Source of the DNA: Pseudomonas asplenii
GTDB lineage: Bacteria; Pseudomonadota; Gammaproteobacteria; Pseudomonadales; Pseudomonadaceae
Assembly (NCBI RefSeq): GCF_001293465.1
Contig: NZ_JSYZ01000021.1
Span: 41,749-86,024, forward strand
Length of the DNA: 44,276 bases
Direction of reading: 5' to 3'
Translations under genes and position numbers: made by a program
Notes under the pieces: model-generated
Databases searched by the model: none
Told to the model about the DNA's origin: nothing
The model's input: only the letters and a program-made list of their open reading frames with translations
Part shown: piece after piece, positions 7,889 through 15,567 of the stretch
How positions within the stretch are numbered: position 1 is the stretch's first letter
Layout of the letters: the number at the start of each line of letters is the position of its first letter

Positions 7889-8660
7889 GTGCGCTGAACT
7901 GGTTCAGATTGGCGACGTACTCCCGCGGATTCTCCCCGAGCAGGCGGCGAAACATCGAGCTGAATGCCCGGGCACTGCCGTAGCCACAGGCCTTGGCCAC
8001 CTGCTGCACGCTGTCTCCGGCCAGCAGTCGGGGCAAGGCTTCCATCAGGCGCAACTGCTGGCGCCAGGTGTTGAAGTTCATCCCCAGTTGCTGCTGGAAC
8101 AGCCGGGCCAGGGTCCGGGTGCTGGCCCCGACCTGCAGGGCCCAGTCCTCCAGGGTGTTGGGGTGGGTCGGGGTCTGCAGCAGGGCCAGGCAGATCCGCT
8201 GCAGCCGACGGTCGCTGGGCATGGGAATGTGCAGCGGCAGGTTTTCCAGGGTGGCGAGTTCCTCCAGCATGAGTTGCTGGATCAGCGGGTTGCCGGCCTG
8301 TTTCGGCCCCTGCACCGCACGCATGATCAGTTCGCGCAGCAACGGGGTGACCGCCAGCACGCAGCAGCCCTGGAGGTTGGCCGGTGACAGCTCGGCAGCG
8401 ACGAACAGCGAGCGCATGCGCACCTCGCCGCTCATGAAGATTTCATGTTCCACCTGCGGTGGAATCCACACCGCCCGGGTCGGCGGTATGATCCAGGCCC
8501 CCTGGTCCGTCACCAGCCGCATCACGCCGCAGACCGCGTACAGCAACTGCGCTTCGGCATGCCGGTGCCGCTCCTGGTGAGCGCCATCGGGGTAGTCCCG
8601 CGGGTAGGCACTGACGGGGGCGTGGAGAAAATGGCTGATCAGCATGTGCGCCAGACTCAC
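7872..8660 (-). CDS. AraC-family transcriptional regulator with cupin sensor domain
   Basis: A 262-residue regulator. The N-terminal half is a cupin-like sensor (HRHAEAQLLY and WIPPQVEHEI are typical of the small barrel). The C-terminal ~100 residues carry the double helix-turn-helix of the AraC family, ending in the conserved CGYGSARAFSSMFRRLLGENP-type segment. The GTG at 8660 gives the longest protein; the ATG at 8645 is an equally possible start because no strong ribosome site separates them. It is divergent from an MFS transporter gene with only ~90 nt between, so that transporter is its likely target. Confidence 0.9.
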   Translation of the reverse strand: MSLAHMLISHFLHAPVSAYPRDYPDGAHQERHRHAEAQLLYAVCGVMRLVTDQGAWIIPPTRAVWIPPQVEHEIFMSGEVRMRSLFVAAELSPANLQGCCVLAVTPLLRELIMRAVQGPKQAGNPLIQQLMLEELATLENLPLHIPMPSDRRLQRICLALLQTPTHPNTLEDWALQVGASTRTLARLFQQQLGMNFNTWRQQLRLMEALPRLLAGDSVQQVAKACGYGSARAFSSMFRRLLGENPREYVANLNQFSALNASR

Positions 8661-8750
8661 TCTGTCCGATTCGATGACTTATATGGCAGAAATGCGTTTT
8701 ATTGCCAACCTAGCATAAGGCTCCCCCCGACTTTCGTGAGGCGTGCCTTC

Positions 8751-9935
8751 ATGCACCAAGCCAGAAACGTGATCCGTTACATCAATGCCGCCCATGTGAT
8801 CGATCACATGTTCATGCTGATCTTTCCCGCCGCCGTGCTGGGTATGGGCGAGACCTTCGGCCTGGATTTTGCCGCGATGATCGGCCTGTCCCTTGGTGGT
8901 TTCATCGCTTTTGGCGCCTGTTCGCTGCCGGCCGGCTGGCTGGGCGATCGCTGGAGTCGACGCAGCATGATGCTGCTGTTCTTTTTCGGCATCGGCGCTG
9001 CGGCGGTGTTCACCGGCCTCACCCGCACGGCGCCGATGCTGACCCTGGGGCTGACGCTGATCGGCGTCTTCGCCGCGATCTATCACCCGGTCGGCACGGC
9101 GATGCTGGTCAGCTACGCACGCAACCGCGGCCGTGAAATCGGCATCAACGGCATGTGGGGCAACCTCGGCGTGGCATTCTCGGCGTTGATCACCGGTCTG
9201 CTGGTGGCGTACTTCGGCTGGCGCGCCGCATTCATCCTGCCCGGAACGATCTCGATCCTGCTGGGCGTGGGCTTTGCCTTGCAGGTTCGCGAGGAGCCGA
9301 TTCCGTTGACCGCCCACACCCGCCCCAAGGGTGAAAATGGCCGGCAGATCTCGATGGTCATGGTGTTCAGCGTGCTGGCGCTGGTCACCGCCACCGGTGG
9401 GGTGGTGTTCAACGCTACCACCATGACCTACCCGAAGCTGTTCCAGGAGCGCCTGCATGAGCTGTTCGCCTCGCCGCAGACTCTCGGCCTGGTGGTCAGC
9501 CTGGCCTATGCCTTCGGCGCGGTCGCGCAGTTGAGCATCGGCCGGGTGATCGACCGCGTCAGCCTCAAATGGCCCTTCGTGCTGCTGACGCTGTGCCAGG
9601 CGCCGCTGCTGTTCGGTCTGGCCCAGGTCGATGGCCTGTCGGTGCTGGTGCTGGGGGCGGCGCTGATGTTCGTGGTGTTCGGCCAGGTCACGGTGAACGA
9701 CGCGATGGTCGCCAACTTCGTCGCGCCGCAGTGGCAGGCGCGGGTATTTGCCCTGCGCTACTGCCTGTCCTTCGGCGCCAGCGCCACGGCGATTCCGCTG
9801 ATCGCCTACCTCGAGCCGCGCCAGGGATTGAGCGGGCTGTACCTGGTCCTGGCCGGGTTCGCTGCCCTGACCTTCATCGCCGCACTGGTGTTTCCCAGGA
9901 CCCCGGCACAGTTGCCGGCGGGGCAGGTGGCCTGA
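8751..9935 (+). CDS. MFS transporter
   Basis: A 394-residue major facilitator with about twelve hydrophobic segments. The loop after helix 2 carries GWLGDRWSRRSMM, the family's motif A (GxxxDRxxRR form). An equivalent loop in the second half reads GRVIDRVSLKW. The layout is that of drug or metabolite proton antiporters of the 12-helix type, but the substrate is not recognisable. The ATG at 8751 has GAGG 9 nt upstream; longer in-frame extensions run back through the regulator gene and are not credible. It is divergent from, and probably controlled by, the adjacent AraC regulator. Confidence 0.9.
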   Translation: MHQARNVIRYINAAHVIDHMFMLIFPAAVLGMGETFGLDFAAMIGLSLGGFIAFGACSLPAGWLGDRWSRRSMMLLFFFGIGAAAVFTGLTRTAPMLTLGLTLIGVFAAIYHPVGTAMLVSYARNRGREIGINGMWGNLGVAFSALITGLLVAYFGWRAAFILPGTISILLGVGFALQVREEPIPLTAHTRPKGENGRQISMVMVFSVLALVTATGGVVFNATTMTYPKLFQERLHELFASPQTLGLVVSLAYAFGAVAQLSIGRVIDRVSLKWPFVLLTLCQAPLLFGLAQVDGLSVLVLGAALMFVVFGQVTVNDAMVANFVAPQWQARVFALRYCLSFGASATAIPLIAYLEPRQGLSGLYLVLAGFAALTFIAALVFPRTPAQLPAGQVA

Positions 9936-9952
9936 GGTTCGCGCTGTTTCGG

Positions 9953-9983
9953 CGTGAATAATGTCCCCTAGCCATTATTCGCG
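9953..9983. other. Hairpin/operator-like inverted repeat
   Basis: An 11-position inverted repeat (9953-9963 with 9973-9983, one G-U pair) centred on GAATAATG/CATTATTC, with a 9-nt spacer. It lies 18 nt after the MFS stop and about 100 nt before the acyl-CoA ligase start. No U tract follows. It could end the MFS transcript or be a regulator binding site for the ligase gene. Confidence 0.4.
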
Positions 9984-10083
9984 TCCGTCTGCAAATCATC
10001 CCTTTGGCTGATTTAGAGAGTGCGCGGCGCCTCTAGAGTGCCTATCTTTAGCCACGACCGTGCAGTCAGAGAAAGGGAACTCC

Positions 10084-11766
10084 ATGTTGCAGACACGCGT
10101 AATTCCGCCCGCCGAAGGCGCTTATCGATACCCGCTGCTGATCAAGCGGCTGCTGATGTCCGGCAGCCGCTATGAAAAGACCCGCGAAATCGTCTACCGC
10201 GACAAGGTGCGCTACAGCTATCCGACCCTGGCCGAACGGGTCGCCCGCCTGGCCAACGTGCTGACACAGGCCGGGGTCAAGGCCGGCGACACCGTGGCGG
10301 TGATGGACTGGGACAGCCATCGCTACCTGGAGTGCATGTTCGCCATTCCGATGCTGGGTGCAGTGATCCACACGATCAATGTGCGTCTGTCGCCGGAGCA
10401 GATCCTCTACACCATGAACCACGCCGATGACCGCTTCGTGCTGGTCAACAGCGAGTTCGTCGGGTTGTACCAGGCGATCGCCGGGCAACTGACCACCGTG
10501 GAGAAGACCCTGCTGCTCACCGATACCGACTCGACCACGGCCGATCTGCCGAACCTGGTCGGCGAGTACGAGCAACTGCTGGCGGCGGCCAGTCCGGTCT
10601 ACGATTTCCAGGACTTCGACGAGAACTCCGTCGCCACCACCTTCTACACCACCGGCACCACCGGCAACCCCAAGGGGGTGTACTTCAGCCATCGGCAACT
10701 GGTACTGCACACCATGGGCGTTGCGACGGTCATGGGCAGTGTCGACAGCGTGCGGCTGCTGGGCACCAACGACGTATACATGCCGATCACCCCGATGTTC
10801 CATGTGCACGCCTGGGGCCTGCCCTATGTGGCGACCATGCTCGGGCTCAAGCAGGTCTATCCCGGGCGCTACGATCCGGAGTACCTGGTGGAGTTGTGGC
10901 GCCGGGAGAAGGTCACCTTTTCCCACTGCGTGCCGACCATTCTGCAGATGGTGCTCAACGCCAAAGCCGCGCAGGGCGTCGATTTCAAGGGCTGGAAGAT
11001 GGTCATCGGCGGCAGCGCATTGAATCGCACGCTGTACGAGACGGCCAAGAGCCGCGGCATCCAGTTGACGGCCGCCTACGGCATGTCGGAGACCGGGCCG
11101 CTGGTGTCCTGCGCCCACCTCAACGAGGAATTGATGGCCGGCAGCGAGGACGAGCGCACCACCTACCGGATCAAGGCCGGTGTGCCGGGGCCGCTGGTCG
11201 AGGCGGCGATCATCGACGATGACGGCAACTTCCTCCCCGCCGATGGCGAAAGCCAGGGTGAGCTGGTATTGCGTGCACCGTGGCTGAGCGAAGGCTACTT
11301 CAACGAGCCGGAGAAGGGCGCCCAGCTCTGGGCCGGGGGCTGGCAGCACACCGGCGATGTCGCGACCCTGGACAGCATGGGCGTGATCGACATCCGCGAC
11401 CGGATCAAGGATGTGATCAAGACCGGCGGTGAATGGGTGTCGTCCCTGGCCCTGGAAGATCTGGTCAGCCGCCATCCGGGCGTCCGCGAAGTGGCGGTGG
11501 TGGGTATCGCCGATCCGCAATGGGGCGAGCGTCCGTTTGCCTTGCTGGTACTGCGCGAGGGCCATCAGCTCGATGCGCGGGAACTCAAGGAACATCTCAA
11601 GCCGTTCGTCGAGCTGGGCCACCTGAGCAAGTGGGCGATCCCAAGCCAGATCGCCGTTGTTACTGAAATTCCCAAGACCAGCGTCGGCAAGCTCGACAAG
11701 AAGCGTATCCGCCTCGATATCGTCGAATGGCAGGAGAGTAACAGCGCCTTCCTTTCCACCTTGTAA
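10084..11766 (+). CDS. Fatty-acid--CoA ligase (AlkK-like, medium/long chain)
   Basis: A 560-residue adenylate-forming enzyme that activates a fatty acid to acyl-CoA with ATP for beta-oxidation. The P-loop-like AMP-binding motif YTTGTTGNPKG is at about residues 188-198, AAYGMSETGP follows in mid-protein, and the hinge region reads DRIKDVIKTGGEW. Length and N-terminus match the AlkK-type medium-chain ligases of pseudomonads. The ATG at 10084 is preceded by GGGA at 5 nt; an upstream GTG at 10060 is less likely. Its neighbours are DUF1302, DUF1329 and a MalT-like regulator, an arrangement I recall from P. putida (PP_0763-PP_0767). Chain-length preference is not visible in sequence. Confidence 0.93.
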   Translation: MLQTRVIPPAEGAYRYPLLIKRLLMSGSRYEKTREIVYRDKVRYSYPTLAERVARLANVLTQAGVKAGDTVAVMDWDSHRYLECMFAIPMLGAVIHTINVRLSPEQILYTMNHADDRFVLVNSEFVGLYQAIAGQLTTVEKTLLLTDTDSTTADLPNLVGEYEQLLAAASPVYDFQDFDENSVATTFYTTGTTGNPKGVYFSHRQLVLHTMGVATVMGSVDSVRLLGTNDVYMPITPMFHVHAWGLPYVATMLGLKQVYPGRYDPEYLVELWRREKVTFSHCVPTILQMVLNAKAAQGVDFKGWKMVIGGSALNRTLYETAKSRGIQLTAAYGMSETGPLVSCAHLNEELMAGSEDERTTYRIKAGVPGPLVEAAIIDDDGNFLPADGESQGELVLRAPWLSEGYFNEPEKGAQLWAGGWQHTGDVATLDSMGVIDIRDRIKDVIKTGGEWVSSLALEDLVSRHPGVREVAVVGIADPQWGERPFALLVLREGHQLDARELKEHLKPFVELGHLSKWAIPSQIAVVTEIPKTSVGKLDKKRIRLDIVEWQESNSAFLSTL

Positions 11767-12099
11767 TTCCTTCTCGCCACGCCCGTCCGGGCGTGGCAAT
11801 CCCCGACCAAGCAAGCGCTTGCCTTGCCAAATGATTTTTTTCGGCCATGCTTGCCGAGCCGATTGTGGCGAGGCGGGTCAAAAGGCTGTGCCAGAGTGGT
11901 TGCGACTGCAAATCACACTTTAGAGGGATCAAGCAGTACTACCTGCTGGCTATAGTCCGCCCAGGGATTTTCAATAACGGAGCAGGCACGCGCTATGAAC
12001 GTGCCACCTCGAACGAGACAGGAAAGCGGGATTTCCATGTGACGGGGCGTTCTTGAAAGTGCTCACTGCCATAACAATAAAGTACATGGAGTAGTGTCG
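11767..12099. other. 333-nt intergenic region before the DUF1302 gene
   Basis: No gene is supported here. It holds a perfect hairpin (11776-11785 with 11788-11797, no U tract after it) just behind the ligase stop, and an unpaired T7 run near 11832. A TTTAGAG motif (11919-11925) lies 32 nt upstream of TATAGT (11951-11956), a possible -10. A similar TTTAGAG stands 31 nt ahead of a -10-like hexamer before the ligase gene. Confidence 0.55.
11776..11797 (+). terminator. Hairpin after the acyl-CoA ligase gene
   Basis: A perfect 10-bp G-C-rich stem (GCCACGCCCG with CGGGCGTGGC), formally separated by two nucleotides, begins 9 nt after the ligase stop codon. It lacks an adjacent T run, so it is a weak terminator candidate or an RNA-stabilising hairpin. 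Confidence 0.45.
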
Positions 12100-13968
12100 A
12101 TGATCTCAGTAAACCAGTTCTGGCGCCGGGCGAAGTTGCCCCTGGCCGTCAGCCTCGCCTCTACGCTCGCTTGCCCCGCATTCGGTGTCAGTTTCAACAT
12201 CGGTGAAATCGAGGGCAGTTTCGACTCGTCGCTGTCGCTGGGGGCCAGTTGGTCGACCCAGAACCCCAACAAGAACCTGATTGGCGTCAACAACGGCGGC
12301 AAGGGCCTGTCGCAGACCTCCGATGACGGACACCTGAACTTCAAGGCCGGGGATACCTTCTCGAAGATCTTCAAGGGTATCCATGACCTGGAACTCAAGT
12401 ACGGCGATACCGGTGTGTTCGTGCGCGGCAAGTACTGGTACGACTTCAAGCTGGAAGACGAGGACCTGAGATTCAAGAACGTCAGCAACGACAACCGCAA
12501 GGAAGGCGCCAAGTCGTCCGGCGGGCAGATTCTCGATGCCTTCGTCTACCACAACTATTCCATTGCTGACCTGCCGGGCTCCGTGCGTTTCGGCAAGCAG
12601 GTGGTGAGCTGGGGTGAGAGCACCTTCATTGGTGGCGGTATCAACTCCATCAACCCGATCGACGTGTCGGCGTTCCGTCGTCCGGGGGCCGAGATCAAGG
12701 AAGGCCTGATTCCGGTCAACATGTTCTATGTGTCCCAGACGCTCACCGACAACCTGTCAGCCGAGGCCTTCTATCAGTTGGAATGGGACCAGACGGTGAC
12801 GGATAACTGTGGGACGTTCTTCTCGCAGCCCGATGTGATTTCCGATGGTTGCAAAGACAACCTGCGCCTGCTGGCCAAGCGCTCGACCATCGGTGCGGCC
12901 AGTCCAGCTGCCCTCGCGGGTTTGACTGCCAGGGGCCTGGACATCAACGAAGAGGGCACGCTGGTTCGTCGTGCCGGTGACCGCGATGCACGCGACGGCG
13001 GTCAATTCGGTGTCGCGTTCCACTATAACTATGAGCCGCTGGATACGGAGTTCGGCGCGTACTTCATGAATTACCACAGCCGTGCGCCGATCTTCAGCGC
13101 TACGGCGGCAAACCGTGCGGCGTTTCTCACCGCACCCGCATTCGGTTCACTTGCCCCGGTCTATATTGCGGGTAACTCCAGTTATTTCGTCGAGTATCCG
13201 GAGGACATTCGTCTATATGGCCTGAGCTTCTCCACCACGCTGCCTACAGGCACCGCCTGGAGCGGCGAACTGAGCTATCGTCCAAACGCTCCAGTTCAAT
13301 TGAATACCACGGACATCCTGTATGCCGGCGTTACCCCGCTCACCGGTTTTGGCAATGCCTCCCCGCTGAAGGGGGTGATCGGTCAGGACCTGCACGGCTA
13401 CAACCGCAAGGAAATCACTCAATTCCAGACCACGTTCACACATTTTCTTGACCAGGTCATGGGCGCGAGTCGCTTGACCCTGGTAGGAGAGGTGGGTGTG
13501 ACCCATGTAGGCGGGCTTGAGAGCAAGTCCAAGGCTCGTTACGGTCGCGATCCGGTATTCGGCCCTGGCCGACTGCCGAATGGTTTCTGCGCAGCCCTCA
13601 ATACTTCGACGATTGCGGGTGCTGGCGCTGGCGCGGATGGCAGCAACCGTACCTCCAACTGCGACAACGACGGCTTCACCACCGCCACCTCCTGGGGCTA
13701 CCGCGCCCGGGCGATCTGGGAATACCCGGACGTTTTCGCCGGGGTCAACCTCAAGCCGAACGTGGCCTGGTCCCACGACGTGAAAGGCTACTCGCCAGGT
13801 CCTGGCGGCAACTTCGAGGAAGGTCGCAAGGCGGTCAGCCTGGGCCTCGATGCCGAGTACCAGAACACCTACACCGCGAGCCTGGCCTACACCAACTTCT
13901 TCGGCGGCGACTACAGCACGGTGGATGACCGTGACTTCGTGGCGCTGAGCGTCGGTGTGAACTTCTAA
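12100..13968 (+). CDS. DUF1302 family protein, predicted outer-membrane beta-barrel
   Basis: A 622-residue exported protein. A basic start and hydrophobic stretch (about residues 1-30, ending near ACPAFG) form a signal peptide. The rest is rich in alternating polar and aromatic residues, with a C-terminal strand ending in Phe, as in outer-membrane barrels. The family is DUF1302. It nearly always pairs with DUF1329, as here (29-nt gap), and is found near lipid, sterol or fatty-acid genes. With the AlkK-like ligase upstream, a role in uptake or handling of fatty acids or their esters at the outer membrane is the best inference; no activity is proven by sequence. The ATG at 12100 has GGAG about 9 nt upstream. 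Confidence 0.88.
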   Translation: MISVNQFWRRAKLPLAVSLASTLACPAFGVSFNIGEIEGSFDSSLSLGASWSTQNPNKNLIGVNNGGKGLSQTSDDGHLNFKAGDTFSKIFKGIHDLELKYGDTGVFVRGKYWYDFKLEDEDLRFKNVSNDNRKEGAKSSGGQILDAFVYHNYSIADLPGSVRFGKQVVSWGESTFIGGGINSINPIDVSAFRRPGAEIKEGLIPVNMFYVSQTLTDNLSAEAFYQLEWDQTVTDNCGTFFSQPDVISDGCKDNLRLLAKRSTIGAASPAALAGLTARGLDINEEGTLVRRAGDRDARDGGQFGVAFHYNYEPLDTEFGAYFMNYHSRAPIFSATAANRAAFLTAPAFGSLAPVYIAGNSSYFVEYPEDIRLYGLSFSTTLPTGTAWSGELSYRPNAPVQLNTTDILYAGVTPLTGFGNASPLKGVIGQDLHGYNRKEITQFQTTFTHFLDQVMGASRLTLVGEVGVTHVGGLESKSKARYGRDPVFGPGRLPNGFCAALNTSTIAGAGAGADGSNRTSNCDNDGFTTATSWGYRARAIWEYPDVFAGVNLKPNVAWSHDVKGYSPGPGGNFEEGRKAVSLGLDAEYQNTYTASLAYTNFFGGDYSTVDDRDFVALSVGVNF

Positions 13969-13997
13969 GCGGGCTGAATTTCAGGAAGAACAAGAAC

Positions 13998-15362
13998 ATG
14001 AAAATGACCAAGAATCTGTTGCAGGTCGGCGTACTCGGGCTGTCCATGCTGGCGAGCAGCGTGATGGCGGCGGTGTCGGCCGACGAAGCCGCCAAGCTCG
14101 GCACCAGCCTGACCCCGATGGGTGCGGAAATGGCCGGTAACGCGGCCGGCACCATCCCGGCCTGGAAACCGATGCCGAAGAACATCGGCAGCGTCGACAG
14201 CAAGGGTTTCCTCTCCGACCCGTATGCCAGCGAGAAACCGCTGTTCACCATCACCGCGCAGAACGTCGAGCAGTACAAGAACCAGTTGGCGCCCGGCCAG
14301 TACGCGATGATCAAGCGCTACCCGGACACCTTCAAGATGCCGGTGTATCCGTCCCACCGCGGTGCCACGGTACCGGATGACGTGTTTGCCGCGATCAGGG
14401 AGAACGCCACCAAGACCAACCTGGTCAGCGGCGGCAACGGCCTGGAGAACTTCAAGACGGCGATCCCGTTCCCGATCCCGAAAAGCGGCGTGGAAGTGAT
14501 CTGGAACCACATCACCCGCTATCGCGGCGGCAGCGTGACCCGCCTGGTGACCCAGGCCACGCCCCAGGCCAACGGTTCGTTCAGCCTGGTGTACTTCCAG
14601 GACCAGTTCGTTTTCCGCGACAAGATGAAGGACTACGATCCGGCCAACCCGGGCAATATCCTGTTCTACTTCAAGCAGAAGGTGACCGCGCCGGCGCGTC
14701 TGGCCGGTGGCGTGCTGCTGGTTCACGAAACCCTCGACCAGGTCAAGGAGCCGCGTTCGGCGTGGGTCTACAACGCCGGCCAGCGTCGCGTGCGGCGTGC
14801 CCCGCAGGTGTCCTATGACGGCCCGGGTACCGCGGCCGACGGCCTGCGCACTTCCGACAACCTCGACATGTACAACGGCGCACCGGACCGCTACGACTGG
14901 AAGCTCGAAGGCAAGAAGGAGATGTACATCGCCTCCGACAGCTACAAGCTCGACGATCCGAAACTCAAGTACACCGACATCATCAAGGCCGGTCATATCA
15001 ACCAGGACCTGGCTCGCTACGAGCTGCGCCGGGTCTGGCATGTGGTCGCGACCCTGAAGGAAGGCCAGCGCCACATCTATGCCAAGCGTGACTTCTACAT
15101 CGACGAGGACACCTGGCAGGCGGCGGTGATCGACCACTACGACGGTCGTGGCCAACTGTGGCGCGTGGCCGAGGCCCATGCCGAGAACTACTACGACAAG
15201 CAGGTGCCGTGGTACGCCCTGGAAACCCTCTACGACCTGCAGTCCGGCCGTTACCTGGCGCTGGGCATGAAGAACGAAGAGAAGCAGGCGTATGACTTCG
15301 GCTTCACCGCCAGCACCAGTGACTTCACCCCCGCAGCATTGCGCCAGGACGGCGTTCGCTGA
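13998..15362 (+). CDS. DUF1329 family periplasmic protein (LolA/LolB-like fold)
   Basis: A 454-residue protein with a clear signal peptide ending around SSVMA (about residue 25), so it should be periplasmic. It belongs to DUF1329, whose fold is related to LolA/LolB lipoprotein carriers and is suited to holding a hydrophobic cargo. It follows the DUF1302 barrel gene by 29 nt, in one transcript, and a strong terminator closes the unit. I infer a two-part envelope lipid-handling system: barrel plus periplasmic carrier. The cargo is unknown. Confidence 0.88.
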   Translation: MKMTKNLLQVGVLGLSMLASSVMAAVSADEAAKLGTSLTPMGAEMAGNAAGTIPAWKPMPKNIGSVDSKGFLSDPYASEKPLFTITAQNVEQYKNQLAPGQYAMIKRYPDTFKMPVYPSHRGATVPDDVFAAIRENATKTNLVSGGNGLENFKTAIPFPIPKSGVEVIWNHITRYRGGSVTRLVTQATPQANGSFSLVYFQDQFVFRDKMKDYDPANPGNILFYFKQKVTAPARLAGGVLLVHETLDQVKEPRSAWVYNAGQRRVRRAPQVSYDGPGTAADGLRTSDNLDMYNGAPDRYDWKLEGKKEMYIASDSYKLDDPKLKYTDIIKAGHINQDLARYELRRVWHVVATLKEGQRHIYAKRDFYIDEDTWQAAVIDHYDGRGQLWRVAEAHAENYYDKQVPWYALETLYDLQSGRYLALGMKNEEKQAYDFGFTASTSDFTPAALRQDGVR

Positions 15363-15398
15363 GGTTTTTCGTAGGACAGAGGCGCATCCTCTGTCAGA

Positions 15399-15427
15399 AC
15401 GCCCCGACAGGTTCGGGGCGTTTTTTT
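15399..15427 (+). terminator. Intrinsic terminator after the DUF1302-DUF1329 unit
   Basis: A 9-bp stem, ACGCCCCGA (15399-15407) with TCGGGGCGT (15413-15421), and a 5-nt loop run straight into seven T residues (15421-15427). It is a textbook rho-independent terminator 36 nt after the DUF1329 stop, separating this unit from the LuxR-family gene. Confidence 0.93.
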
Positions 15428-15567
15428 GCCCGGCAAAACTGTGGCTAGATATTTCAATATGCAGGCATTTCGACACATTTACGCTAAAAAACCTTCATTG
15501 CGCTGACCATTCCCGCTAGTCTGCGCTGATGTGCCTTGCCGATAACCGCCTTTGACAAGAGCCGGCC

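Noticed and set aside
8445..8750. Upstream extension of the MFS transporter reading frame
   Set aside because: It would overlap the divergent AraC gene by about 200 nt; the ATG at 8751 has a proper ribosome site and begins a normal MFS N-terminus.
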